A program made the translations under genes and the position numbers. Of a DNA stretch of 64,000 bases, positions 7,819 through 15,727 are shown one piece after another. The notes beneath the pieces are model-generated. The model ran no database searches. It saw nothing but the letters and a program-made list of their open reading frames with translations, and was not told the DNA's origin. The stretch's first letter is position 1. The number at the start of each line of letters is the position of its first letter. Source of the DNA: PALSA-505 sp963702235 (GTDB taxonomy: Bacteria; Actinomycetota; Actinomycetes; Streptosporangiales; Streptosporangiaceae); assembly GCA_963702235.1 (NCBI GenBank), contig CAVPBZ010000013.1, positions 1 to 64,000 of the forward strand, written 5' to 3'.

Positions 7819-8478
7819 GTGGCTATTCGACTAGGAAGAGGCTGGCCAAGGGTCACGACCGTGGCCGTGCTCGCGGCAGGCTGCATGGCGGCGGCAATTC
7901 TTCCGGCTTCGGCGTCAGGCCACCCGGCCGCGGCCGTACAACCTGGCCCGGGGCAGCTGGTGATGTTGGCGAAGGCCCATGTGTCGGTCCTGACCTACAG
8001 CGTGAGCGTCCGGCACGGGATTACAACGGTGAGGGCCAGCGGATCCGGAGTGATAACTGTGCGCGGGCACCGGCCGGTTACCGTGCGCAGAGGCGGTGTG
8101 GTAAGAGTGCGCAGCGCTCCGGCCGCCAGCCCGTCGGTGGCTTTTACGTGCACGCTCGGGGCGAGCATTGGCTGGTCTGACCCCGGTTACGTAGTGGAGG
8201 CGTCAGGCTACCAGGCCTGCAATGGGTCGGGCTGGGCGCCCCAGCGGGTCAGGGTGGCGGTTCAGTGGTACCTCGGGATGGGGTTCTGGAGTAACCGGGC
8301 ACGCGATGGCAGCTCGTTCGCTAACGGGTACACGAGCTACGTCGCGTGGAACACGTACTACGACTGCACCGGGACCGGCACCCATACTTATCGCGCCGTG
8401 ACGGACGGATACACTCAAGGTAATAACAATGTCCGCGCCACCGAATATTCAGGTAGCGCCGTAGGGGTGTGTCACTAG
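7819..8478 (+). CDS. Secreted protein of unknown function (element 2 cargo)
   Basis: GTG 7819 is chosen because a purine-rich GGGGAAGAGAGGG lies just upstream and because it places a signal peptide at the N-terminus: Arg-rich start, hydrophobic stretch TVAVLAAGCMAAAI and an ASASG cleavage region. The mature part (about 185 residues) has a Val/Arg-rich segment followed by a C-terminal domain with four Cys, aromatic residues and Gly/Ser/Thr (about residues 115-219). The Cys may form two disulfides in an exported beta-rich domain. I do not recognise the family. Position inside element 2 suggests cargo, perhaps a surface or exclusion function, but nothing in the sequence proves this. Confidence 0.7.
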   Translation: MAIRLGRGWPRVTTVAVLAAGCMAAAILPASASGHPAAAVQPGPGQLVMLAKAHVSVLTYSVSVRHGITTVRASGSGVITVRGHRPVTVRRGGVVRVRSAPAASPSVAFTCTLGASIGWSDPGYVVEASGYQACNGSGWAPQRVRVAVQWYLGMGFWSNRARDGSSFANGYTSYVAWNTYYDCTGTGTHTYRAVTDGYTQGNNNVRATEYSGSAVGVCH

Positions 8479-8488
8479 AGGTGTGTAA

Positions 8489-9169
8489 GTGAGTGAGCGG
8501 CGCCAGCCGCACCTAAATAACGCAGGCTCGCCTTCCACGACCTGGCGATATGTGACGTATAGCTGCCAACCCGCCCAGGGCCGCTGGGCGCGGTGGCGGC
8601 GAGCAGCCGCCCAGGCCCGGCACGACAGCGACCTGCACCACTGGTACACAAGCCAGGCCCTCCCCCTCTACGGGCTGCCGCCCCGCTGGCAAGGCAAGCG
8701 GGATACCGGCGGCGTCGGGGTGAGCTGGCCCGGCCAAGGGTGGCGGTCGAGCTTGCCAGGGCGACGCGGCAGGGTGGATAGGCTAGCCCTAGTTCACCAC
8801 TCCGCTGACGGCGCGTCCCTCACCATCTCATCGCATCGAGCCGCCGCAAGCGCCCGCTTCATCGAAGCCACAGCCATCGACGACTTGTTCGGCGTGACGG
8901 GCCCACGGTTCCGTTCGGATCACCCCTCTGGCCCCGTGCCACCCGACATGCCAGTCCAGCCCAGGCGCAACCACCCCGAGTGGCAACAGGCCACGATCTC
9001 AGTCGACACGCACCCCGTCACCTTCCAGACGCTTGCAAACGGAAGCGACTGGGTCGCCGTCGCCCAGCTGGGCGACATCTACCTCAAGCTGCACGCCTCC
9101 CGGTTCCCCCTTGCCGACGTGACCCTGATACGCGTCTCTGATCCGCAGCCGTACCTACCCCAGCCATGA
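8489..9169 (+). CDS. Hypothetical protein following the secreted-protein gene
   Basis: The frame starts at GTG 8489, 10 bases after the preceding stop, with AGAGGTG upstream. The first about 95 residues are Arg/Trp/Pro-rich and could be partly non-coding. From LALVHHSADGASLTISSHRA onward the protein looks like a folded alpha-beta domain, with WVAVAQLGDIYLKLHASRFP near the C-terminus. There is no signal peptide or membrane helix. I do not recognise the family. Close spacing suggests it is co-transcribed with the secreted protein. Confidence 0.55.
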   Translation: MSERRQPHLNNAGSPSTTWRYVTYSCQPAQGRWARWRRAAAQARHDSDLHHWYTSQALPLYGLPPRWQGKRDTGGVGVSWPGQGWRSSLPGRRGRVDRLALVHHSADGASLTISSHRAAASARFIEATAIDDLFGVTGPRFRSDHPSGPVPPDMPVQPRRNHPEWQQATISVDTHPVTFQTLANGSDWVAVAQLGDIYLKLHASRFPLADVTLIRVSDPQPYLPQP

Positions 9170-9772
9170 TCAGGATGTCCGTCGCCTCGGCCGCCGTCCA
9201 GACTGCAAGTCCAGGCACCCGGTGACTCCCGCGGAATCAACCGGACCCTTGCCGGCCAAAGTCACAGCCCAATACCAAGGTTGGCTCGCGTCCTGGCTTC
9301 CCACTGCCACCACGGCGCCAGGCGCTGCCACGAATCGCCTCATGCCCCTGTCGATGATCGCGGTTGCAACGCAAGTCGGGATTTCTGGTCCGCTGCGTCG
9401 TTCTCGCAGGCGCGATGACCCATGGGAGCGGCCGGTGGGTCCATGCTCGGCGACAGCCGATCGCGCAGCGACGCCGCAGGCGGCATTGACGCACCGGCCG
9501 CGAGTTGGACACTGGGAGCCGAGAAAGACCACAGCCCATGGCCCGGTCGCGTGACAAGGAGCCAACCTGGTGAACGGTGACGCCCCGTGGGACGGCGCGG
9601 GCGCGCCGGGCGGGGCCTCCCCAAGGCCAGAGCCCGGCGCGGGGAGCGCCGGACGCGGCGCCGCAGGCGCCGCCTTGATCTATATATGGCTCAATTCGGC
9701 AGTGCGCGCGTTGTGCGGCGCGTTGTGCTCCGGACTGGACACGGCTTCGATTCGCCTAACGGGCCTGTCCGG
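9170..9772. other. Gap of about 600 bases inside element 2, no clear gene
   Basis: Open frames on both strands have no recognisable domain. One 68-codon frame (9570-9776) has an AAGGAG upstream of a GTG, but its product is low-complexity Gly/Ala/Pro with no family. A GGCGCC-GCA-GGCGCC hairpin lies near 9655-9669. The gap separates cargo from the control genes of element 2. Confidence 0.45.
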
Positions 9773-10198
9773 CTAGAGCAGGCGCGTGCCGTCGTGATTG
9801 CGCACTGCTGGCGTGGTGTCGGAACGGAGTGCATCGAGGACGCGGATAGCGTAGACCTCGGCGGCTAGTTCGCTGATGTCGTGCTCGTCGGCCCAGCGGA
9901 AGGCGGCGGTCTCGTCGGTGAGAGCCAGCCCTCCCCCGGTGATCTTGCAGCGGAAGACGATGGCGACGATCCCGCGGGTCATGTTCTTGTAGACGCCGGT
10001 GAGGGCGACCGGCTCGATGTCCAGGCCGGTTTCCTCCCGAGCCTCCCGCCGCAGCCCGTTCTCGATCGACTCGTCGAGTTCGAGGACGCCGCCGGGGGGT
10101 TCCCACGTGTGGTTGTCGCGGCGCTGGATGAGCAGTGCGCGGCCGTGGTCGTCGGTGATGACGGCGGCGACGCTGACGGAGTGGCGTGGGCTGTTCAT
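9773..10198 (-). CDS. Nudix hydrolase, Pif-like (AICE immunity type)
   Basis: ATG at 10198 is preferred to the upstream GTG because GAGGTGA is positioned correctly before it (141 residues). The Nudix box is complete: GGVLELDESIENGLRREA followed by REETGLD, giving the G-x5-E-x7-RE-x2-EE-x-G pattern for metal-dependent cleavage of nucleoside diphosphate-linked substrates. In pSAM2 the immunity factor Pif is a Nudix-motif protein that blocks transfer between donor cells carrying the element. The position next to a KorSA-like GntR gene supports a Pif-like role, which remains inference. It is divergent from the GntR gene and shares a 62-bp control region with it. Confidence 0.85.
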   Translation of the reverse strand: MNSPRHSVSVAAVITDDHGRALLIQRRDNHTWEPPGGVLELDESIENGLRREAREETGLDIEPVALTGVYKNMTRGIVAIVFRCKITGGGLALTDETAAFRWADEHDISELAAEVYAIRVLDALRSDTTPAVRNHDGTRLL

Positions 10199-10260
10199 GC
10201 CGATCACCTCGGGTGTAGCCTAACAGGCATAGACAAGTGCACGAGTTGAGGAGTTACGGA

Positions 10261-11053
10261 TTGAGCACCACTGCCGTGCTCGCCGAGACCATCGACCCGT
10301 CAAGTGATCGTGCCGTCTACAAGCAGATAGCCGACCACCTGAGAGTGGCGATAGGCAAGGGGCGACTGCGCCCGGGTGATCAGCTGCCGTCTGAGGCGCA
10401 GCTGATGAGCCACTACGGGGTGGCCCGGATGACCGTGCGCAACGCGCTGCGCATCCTGCTGGACGAGGGCCTGGTCGTGGCCGAGCACGGCCGGGGCGTC
10501 TACGTCCGTTCCCGTCCCCCGGTCCGGCGGCTGGCCTCGGACCGGTTCGCGCAACGGCACCGCAAGGAGGGTAAGGCCGCAGTTCGTGATCGAGACCGAG
10601 CAGGCGGGCGCCGCTGGCTCGGTGGACATGATCCAGGTCAGCCAGGCCCGTCCCCCGGCCGAGGTCGCCGACCGGCTGCGCCTGGCCGAGGACGCGGACA
10701 CGGTGATCCGGTCGCGCCGTTACTCGATGGACGGGCGGCCGGTGGAGACCGCGGTGTCTTACATCCCGGCGGACCTGGCGGCGGGAACGCCGATCGCTGA
10801 CCCGAACCCCGGGCCGGGCGGCATCTATGCCCGGCTGGAGGAGAACGGGCACGTCCTGGAGCGGTTCACCGAGGAAGTCACCGCCCGGATGCCCACCCCC
10901 GAGGAAGCCCGGCTGCTGAACCTGGGGCCGGGGGTGCCGGTGTTCCGGCTGGTCCGCACCGCTTATGACTCCGACGACCGGGCGGTCGAGGTGTGCGACA
11001 CGATCATGGCTTCGGACGCCTACCTGCTGGCGTACGACCTGCCCGCGCACTAG
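10261..11053 (+). pseudogene. GntR/HutC-family repressor (KorSA-like), frameshifted
   Basis: The start is TTG 10261 with GAGGAG seven bases upstream. Frame 1 encodes a full GntR winged helix (DRAVYKQIADHLRVAIGKGR, then LRPGDQLPSEAQLMSHYGVA), as far as HRKEGKAA. At about 10581-10583 one extra base moves the frame. The remaining UTRA-type ligand domain continues in frame 2 (ETEQAG to YLLAYDLPAH) and ends at 11053. KorSA of pSAM2 represses pra and so keeps the element integrated. As written, the protein would keep its DNA-binding half but lose the effector domain. Either the repressor is truly lost, or the base is a sequence error, which is possible given similar indels elsewhere in this window. 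Confidence 0.88.
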
Positions 11054-11058
11054 CCCGG

Positions 11059-11087
11059 TTGACACACCGCTCAGACTCCTCTATACA
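11059..11087 (+). promoter_or_regulatory. Consensus-like sigma-70 promoter of the pra operon
   Basis: TTGACA (11059-11064), a 17-base spacer and TATACA (11082-11087) form one of the best promoter matches in the window. It lies 70 bp upstream of the Pra-like gene and directly after the KorSA-like gene. Transcription would start near 11094, beside the inverted repeat at 11099. A 9-base unit ACTCCTCTA occurs at 11075-11083 and 11095-11103, exactly 20 bp apart. Confidence 0.75.
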
Positions 11088-11098
11088 TGTTGTAACTC

Positions 11099-11122
11099 CT
11101 CTAGACGACTAGGCGTCTAGAG
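11099..11122. promoter_or_regulatory. Operator-like palindrome at the pra promoter
   Basis: CTCTAGACG, six bases, then CGTCTAGAG form a perfect 9-bp-arm inverted repeat that begins about five bases downstream of the predicted transcription start. Repressor binding here would block initiation or early elongation. Binding by the neighbouring GntR/KorSA-like protein is the natural hypothesis. Confidence 0.65.
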
Positions 11123-11157
11123 ACTCGTTCGCCAGCCTCGCTGGCGCAGGAGGAATC

Positions 11158-11550
11158 ATGATCAGAGGCGGTTCCCGGTTCCCGGTGACGATGACGCAGG
11201 CCTTCCCGGAGGGCTGTCACCTGGTGCCGGAGTCGATCACCGACGCGATGGACTATGACGAGAAGACCAAGGTCCGCACCCCCTCGGTGGACAAGGTGAC
11301 CGGCAAGCGGGTCTGCCAGTGCCGGGTCGTGGACATGGACCCCGAGCTGGAGGGCCGGGCACGGGAGACGATGGTGAAGATCATCGCCGACCGGGAGCCG
11401 GCGCCGCCGACCGGGAACCCGTTCGAGCTGGTCGAGTTCGACAATCTCCAGGTCACCCCCTACGTGACCGACAAGGGCCGGATGGCCTACTCGCTGCGGG
11501 CGACCGGCATCAAGCCCGCCCGCCCGATGGCCAGCAAGGATGCGGCCTGA
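11158..11550 (+). CDS. Pra-like activator of replication, integration and excision
   Basis: The 130-residue protein has AGGAGG six bases before ATG 11158. It resembles the conserved AICE protein annotated as plasmid replication, integration and excision activator: TMTQAFPEGCHLVPESITD, TGKRVCQCRVVDMDPELE, and LQVTPYVTDKGRMAYSLRAT. In pSAM2, Pra turns on the repSA-xis-int operon, leading to excision and replication before transfer. Its strong promoter and palindrome suggest tight repression in the integrated state. It overlaps the next gene by one base (TGATG). Confidence 0.8.
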   Translation: MIRGGSRFPVTMTQAFPEGCHLVPESITDAMDYDEKTKVRTPSVDKVTGKRVCQCRVVDMDPELEGRARETMVKIIADREPAPPTGNPFELVEFDNLQVTPYVTDKGRMAYSLRATGIKPARPMASKDAA

Positions 11551-11816
11551 TGCCCGCCCGCCGGGTCACCTCCGTGACCATGCCGGTCGATGGCCGCTCC
11601 GGGGTCTGCTTCGACTCCTACCCGGACCGCACGCCGCTGCTGACCATCTGGGCGGCCCGGCCCGGCCTGCTGGTCACCCTCACCCTGCCCGAGCACCTGA
11701 ACGCCGGGCACGTCCGGTTCGCCCGCGACCTGGCCGCCGCCACCGCCCGGTACGCGACCGAGGTGGAACGGCGCTGGCGCGGCCTGCCATCGCTGGTCCA
11801 GCGGGCGACTGCGTGA
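11550..11816 (+). CDS. Small conserved AICE protein, function unknown
   Basis: ATG 11550 overlaps the Pra-like stop, so I prefer it to the longer open frame that starts inside that gene. The 88-residue product (VTSVTMPVDGRSGVCFDSYP, then a hydrophobic LLTIWAARPGLLVTLTLPEH and an Arg-rich C-terminus) is a small alpha-beta protein. It is typical of unnamed genes between pra and traSA in AICEs. I cannot assign a role. Confidence 0.65.
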   Translation: MPARRVTSVTMPVDGRSGVCFDSYPDRTPLLTIWAARPGLLVTLTLPEHLNAGHVRFARDLAAATARYATEVERRWRGLPSLVQRATA

Positions 11817-11905
11817 TGTCCGTGGCCCCGGCCGGTGTTCACAGCACCGGCCGGGGCCCTTTCTTCATCCCTCCCCAGATGCACCAAGGAAAGGACCCGA
11901 CCATC

Positions 11906-12272
11906 ATGACCGATCAGCTCATCCCGAGCGACCTGCTGCACCGCGCCAAGGTGATCGACGGCCTGGTCGAGCTGGCCGCCTACCTGGAAGCCCACCCGGA
12001 CGTGCCGGTGTGCGCCGTTCGGCTGGGACCTGAACGTCTACACCCAAGACGATGACGACGCGGCCTGCCGGGCCGAGGTGGACCGGATCGCCGCCAGCCT
12101 CGGCGCCCAGGTCCAGGACGACACCGGCCGGGGCGGCCACTACCGCACGGAACTGAGCTTCGGCCTGATCAGCTACGCCGCCGTACACGTCTCCGCCCGC
12201 CGCTCGGCCGCCTTCGGGGCGCTGATGTCCTACCACGACTGCGTCACCCCGGCCGATGCGGAGGTGGCGTGA
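11906..12272 (+). pseudogene. Small conserved AICE protein, frameshifted
   Basis: The gene starts at ATG 11906 after AAGGA. Residues MTDQLIPSDLLHRAKVIDGL to PDVPVCA are in frame 2. From base 12018 the sense continues in frame 0 (FGWDLNVYTQDDDDAA, later GGHYRTELSFGLISYAAVHV) to a TGA at 12270-12272. A single stray base at 12017 (or loss of two) breaks a protein of about 120 residues. The function is unknown. The stop overlaps the start of the transfer ATPase gene, so a frame-restored gene would be coupled to it. Confidence 0.75.
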
Positions 12273-13732
12273 TGAAGATGTCCCGCTACTCCGGCGAGCA
12301 GCTGGCCCAGGTCGATAACCCGGACCCGTTCGCCCCGCCGGTCTGGCGGTCACCCGTCTACCACACCCCCGGCTGGGTGATCATCCTCGTCCAGCTGGCG
12401 CGGCTCCTGTTCGTCTTGGTCCGGTTCCTGGCCCGGCATCCGGTGCTGGACCTGGCGGCCGTCGCGCTGGGCTACTCCTGGACCCTGGCCGGATGGCCCG
12501 GCCCGGTCATCCTCACCGCCACCGTAGCCGCGCTGCTGGCCGCCTGGCGGTGGCGCCGCCCCGGCTCGTTCGCCCGGTTCGTCGGCCAGCCGGTCCGGGG
12601 GAAGTGGCGCCGGGGCTATTACCGGCGGCACTGGCTGGCCGTGCTGACCATCGCCCACCTGGCGCCGGTCTACCGGGGCCATCTGCTGGTGCCCGTGCTG
12701 GGCAAGGTGTCCTCGACCCGGTTCACCGACCGGGTCCTGGTCGCCGTGGTGTCCGGCCAGGCGGTCGCCGACTTCGCGGCCCGGGCGGAGAACCTGGCGC
12801 ACGGGTTCGGCGCGATGCTGTGCCGGGTCCGCACCGCCCGGCCCGGCTTCCTGGTGCTGGAGTTCGTCCGCCGCGACGCGCTCGCCGCCGTGATCCCCGC
12901 CATCGCCATCAGTGGGCACGCCGATTTGAAGGCGCTGCCGGTTGGCCGCCGCGAGGACGGGTCGGCTTGGCTGGTGCGGCTGCACGGCACCCATCTGCTG
13001 ATCGCGGGTGCGACCGGGGCGGGGAAGGGGTCGGTGATCTGGTCGCTGATCCGGGCCATGCTCACCGCCATGCAAGACGGCCTGGTCCAGGTGCTGGCGG
13101 CCGATCCGAAGGTGATGGAGTTGGCCTACGGCCGCCCGATCTTCGACACCTGCGGCCGGTACGCCGCCAACCCTGCGGCGATCGTGGCGATGCTGGAAGA
13201 CGCCGTCTCGGACATGCCGGCGCGGGCCGCCCGGCTGGCCGGTAAGCAGCGCGACCACACCCCCACGGCCGAGTACCCGTTCGTGGTGGTGCTGGTGGAT
13301 GAGGTGGCGTTCCTGACCGCCTACCAGCCCGACAAGCAGCTGCGGGAGCGGGTCAAGGCCGCCCTGGCGACGCTGACGACGCAGGGCCGGGCGGTGGGGT
13401 ACTGCGTGGTGGCGGCGTTGCAGGACCCGCGCAAGGAGGTCATGAGCATCCGCAACCTGTTCCCGGACCGGATCGCGATGCGGCTCGATGAGCCGGAGCA
13501 GGTGGACATGGTGCTCGGCGATGGCGCCCGCGACCGGGGCGCGACCGCCGACCTCATCTCCACCGACCCCGCCGTAGGGGCCGGGGTCGCGTTCGTCCGG
13601 CTGGAGGCCGACCCCATCAGGGTCCGCGCTGCCTGGGTCTCCGATGACGACATCCAGGCCATGGCCGACCAGTGCACCGCGGCGTTCGTACCCGACACCG
13701 TACCTGCGATCGAGGCGGGAGCGGCCACGTGA
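12272..13732 (+). CDS. FtsK/SpoIIIE-domain DNA translocase (TraSA-like transfer protein)
   Basis: The 486-residue protein has two or three hydrophobic segments in residues 25-95, placing it in the membrane. An FtsK-type ATPase domain follows: Walker A GATGAGKGSVIWSL at about 246-259 and Walker B FVVVLVDEVAFL. Proteins of this kind (TraSA/TraB) form a hexameric pump that moves double-stranded element DNA between mycelial cells, unlike relaxase-based conjugation. I take ATG 12272, overlapping the preceding TGA; a GTG three bases upstream is also possible. The stop overlaps the next gene (GTGA). Confidence 0.93.
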   Translation: MKMSRYSGEQLAQVDNPDPFAPPVWRSPVYHTPGWVIILVQLARLLFVLVRFLARHPVLDLAAVALGYSWTLAGWPGPVILTATVAALLAAWRWRRPGSFARFVGQPVRGKWRRGYYRRHWLAVLTIAHLAPVYRGHLLVPVLGKVSSTRFTDRVLVAVVSGQAVADFAARAENLAHGFGAMLCRVRTARPGFLVLEFVRRDALAAVIPAIAISGHADLKALPVGRREDGSAWLVRLHGTHLLIAGATGAGKGSVIWSLIRAMLTAMQDGLVQVLAADPKVMELAYGRPIFDTCGRYAANPAAIVAMLEDAVSDMPARAARLAGKQRDHTPTAEYPFVVVLVDEVAFLTAYQPDKQLRERVKAALATLTTQGRAVGYCVVAALQDPRKEVMSIRNLFPDRIAMRLDEPEQVDMVLGDGARDRGATADLISTDPAVGAGVAFVRLEADPIRVRAAWVSDDDIQAMADQCTAAFVPDTVPAIEAGAAT

Positions 13733-13893
13733 ACCGGATCGCGACGAGCTGGCGGACTGATGACCTGTGCCCGTGCTGCGGCAACGGGCTGACGGCCACC
13801 GATGACGGGCAACCCCAGATCAGGCTGGACTGCTTGCTGTGCGGCTGGTCGTCCACCTGGACCGGTGACCACGGAACCGAGGTCAGCGAATGA
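13729..13893 (+). CDS. Small zinc-ribbon-like peptide between traSA and repSA
   Basis: The 54-residue product starts at GTG 13729, inside the TraSA stop, and ends inside the RepSA start (ATGA at 13890). Two Cys pairs, CPCC and CLLC, about 24 residues apart, indicate a single zinc-ribbon fold. Such peptides occur at this position in AICEs and may help the initiator or transfer machinery, but no function is established. The two four-base overlaps show strict translational coupling. Confidence 0.7.
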   Translation: MNRIATSWRTDDLCPCCGNGLTATDDGQPQIRLDCLLCGWSSTWTGDHGTEVSE

Positions 13894-15527
13894 CCGAACC
13901 GAAGACGACCCGGGCCGAGCGGCTGGCGATGCCGCTCGCCCGGGATGCGGTGCGGAAGATCGCCGAGGCCTGCGGCGGGTGCCTGCGGCCGGTGCAGCTG
14001 CGCCGTACCGATCAGGTGACCGGCGAGGTCGAGCAGGTGATGAAGCCCTGCGGCGCGACCCTGGCCAGCGTCTGCCCGCCGTGCGCGGACCGGGCCAGGC
14101 TGCTACGGGTGACCCAGTGCCGGGAAGGCTGGCACCTCGAGGACGAGCCCGACCCCGGCCCGCCCGCACCCGACGAGATGCAGGAGTACTGGCTGATCCT
14201 GCGCGCCGAGGCCCAGCTGCGCCGCGACCGCGCCGAAGCCCACGGCCAGGACACCGCGGACCTGGACGCGCTGCTCGGCGAGCTCGACACCGAGATCACC
14301 CGCGCCGGGGTCCGCGGCACCGTCACCACGAGCAAGAGCGGGACGGACGGGACGGAAGGGAAGGCGAAGGGCCGCCGGGTCCGCTCCACCCGGCGCCGCC
14401 AGGACGCCCCGGACCTGCCCCGGAGGAAGATCGCCCCGAACACCGTGGGGCGGGTGTTCACCGCCCCGGACGGCAGGTCCTACCGGCCGTCGATGTTCCT
14501 CACCTTGACCTGCGACAGCTACGGCAAGGTCAACGACGACGGCACCCCCATAGACCCCGGCAGCTACGACTACCGGCGGGCGGCCCGGGACGCGCTGCAC
14601 TTCGCCGCGCTGACCGACCGGTTCATCCAGAACCTGCGCCGGGTCCTCGGCTATGAGGCGCAGTACTTCGGCGCGGTCGAACCACAACGGCGGCTCGCGC
14701 CGCACCTGCACATGGCGATCCGCGGCGCGGTGCCCCGGGCGGTGGTGCGGCAGGTGATCGCGGCCACCTACCACCAGGTCTGGTGGCCCGCCACCGACGT
14801 GATCCGCTACGACGGCGACGAGCTGCCGGTCTGGGACGAGGACGGCCAGCGGTACCTTGACCCTGCGACGGGGGAGGTGCTACCTAGCTGGGACCAGGCC
14901 CTGGACGGCATCGGCCCCAACGATGACCCGCTGCACGTGGCCCGGTTCGGCACCGAGTTCCACGCTGAGGGCGTGCTGGCTGGGTCCAAGGGCGCCAGCC
15001 GGTGCGTTCGCTACCTGACCAAGTACCTGACCAAGCACGTGGCCGACTGCCACGCCCCGGACACCGACCCTAAGCGGGCGCACGCCGCCCGGCTGGCCGA
15101 CGCGCTGCGGTATGAGCCGTGCTCGCCGACGTGCGCGAACTGGCTGCGGTACGGGGTGCAGCCGAAGAACGCCAAGGCCGGGCTGGTGCCGGGCTGCTGC
15201 AGGGGCAAGGCGCATCGGCCCGAGCACCTCGGCTATGCGGGCCGGCGGGTGCTGACCTCGCGCAAGTGGTCCGGCAAGACCCTCCAAGATCACCGCGGCG
15301 ACCGCAAGGCCCAGCTGCTTGAAACCCTCGGCCTGGATAACGAGCCCGACCCCGCCCGGTACACCTGGCACGTGGTCACCCCGTCCGACCCCGACCACCT
15401 GCCCTACGAACGGCGGCTGCTGCACGTCGTCGCCGAGCGCACCCGGCTAAAATCGGCGCTCGACGAGGCCAGACGACGAGCCGAGGAGACCACCGCAGAG
15501 CTTTCGGCAATCGGGAGGGTCGCATGA
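13890..15527 (+). CDS. RepSA-type replication initiator of element 2
   Basis: The protein has 545 residues, full length for the RepSA family. Visible motifs are the N-terminal Cys clusters (ACGGCLRPVQ, CGATLASVCPPCADR), the segment MFLTLTCDSYGKV, the HUH metal-binding motif in RLAPHLHMAIRG, and RYLTKYLTKHV near the catalytic Tyr region. It would nick the element origin and drive rolling-circle replication after excision. It starts at ATG 13890 overlapping the zinc-ribbon gene and overlaps xis by four bases. Compared with the RepSA of element 1 it is longer and only distantly similar, so the two elements are not recent duplicates. Confidence 0.93.
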   Translation: MTEPKTTRAERLAMPLARDAVRKIAEACGGCLRPVQLRRTDQVTGEVEQVMKPCGATLASVCPPCADRARLLRVTQCREGWHLEDEPDPGPPAPDEMQEYWLILRAEAQLRRDRAEAHGQDTADLDALLGELDTEITRAGVRGTVTTSKSGTDGTEGKAKGRRVRSTRRRQDAPDLPRRKIAPNTVGRVFTAPDGRSYRPSMFLTLTCDSYGKVNDDGTPIDPGSYDYRRAARDALHFAALTDRFIQNLRRVLGYEAQYFGAVEPQRRLAPHLHMAIRGAVPRAVVRQVIAATYHQVWWPATDVIRYDGDELPVWDEDGQRYLDPATGEVLPSWDQALDGIGPNDDPLHVARFGTEFHAEGVLAGSKGASRCVRYLTKYLTKHVADCHAPDTDPKRAHAARLADALRYEPCSPTCANWLRYGVQPKNAKAGLVPGCCRGKAHRPEHLGYAGRRVLTSRKWSGKTLQDHRGDRKAQLLETLGLDNEPDPARYTWHVVTPSDPDHLPYERRLLHVVAERTRLKSALDEARRRAEETTAELSAIGRVA

Positions 15528-15727
15528 CGAACGGTGGCGAGATGATCGAGCTGCTGACGATCGAGGAAGTGGCCGAGCGGCTGCGCGTCTCGGTGCTGAC
15601 CATCCGGTGGCTGCGCCAGCAGGGCCGCTTCCCAGCTGCCATCCGTGTGGGTCGTCGTCTGGTGTGGGATCCCCGCGACCTGACAGCATGGCTCAAGTCG
15701 CAGCGGGAGAAAGCGGAGGTCGCGTGA
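15524..15727 (+). CDS. xis: Excisionase (HTH_17 type) of element 2
   Basis: The 67-residue protein carries one MerR-like helix-turn-helix: LLTIEEVAERLRVSVLTIRW, then LRQQGRFPAAIRVGRRLVWD. This matches small excisionases that act with tyrosine integrases. The start overlaps RepSA by four bases (ATGA) and the stop overlaps the integrase start (TGATG), which supports co-expression of the three genes on induction by Pra. Confidence 0.9.
   Translation: MTNGGEMIELLTIEEVAERLRVSVLTIRWLRQQGRFPAAIRVGRRLVWDPRDLTAWLKSQREKAEVA

Noticed and set aside
9570..9776. Short plus-strand frame with AAGGAG and GTG start
   Set aside because: The product is low-complexity Gly/Ala/Pro with no family, and it runs into the convergent Nudix gene. 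Support is too weak.
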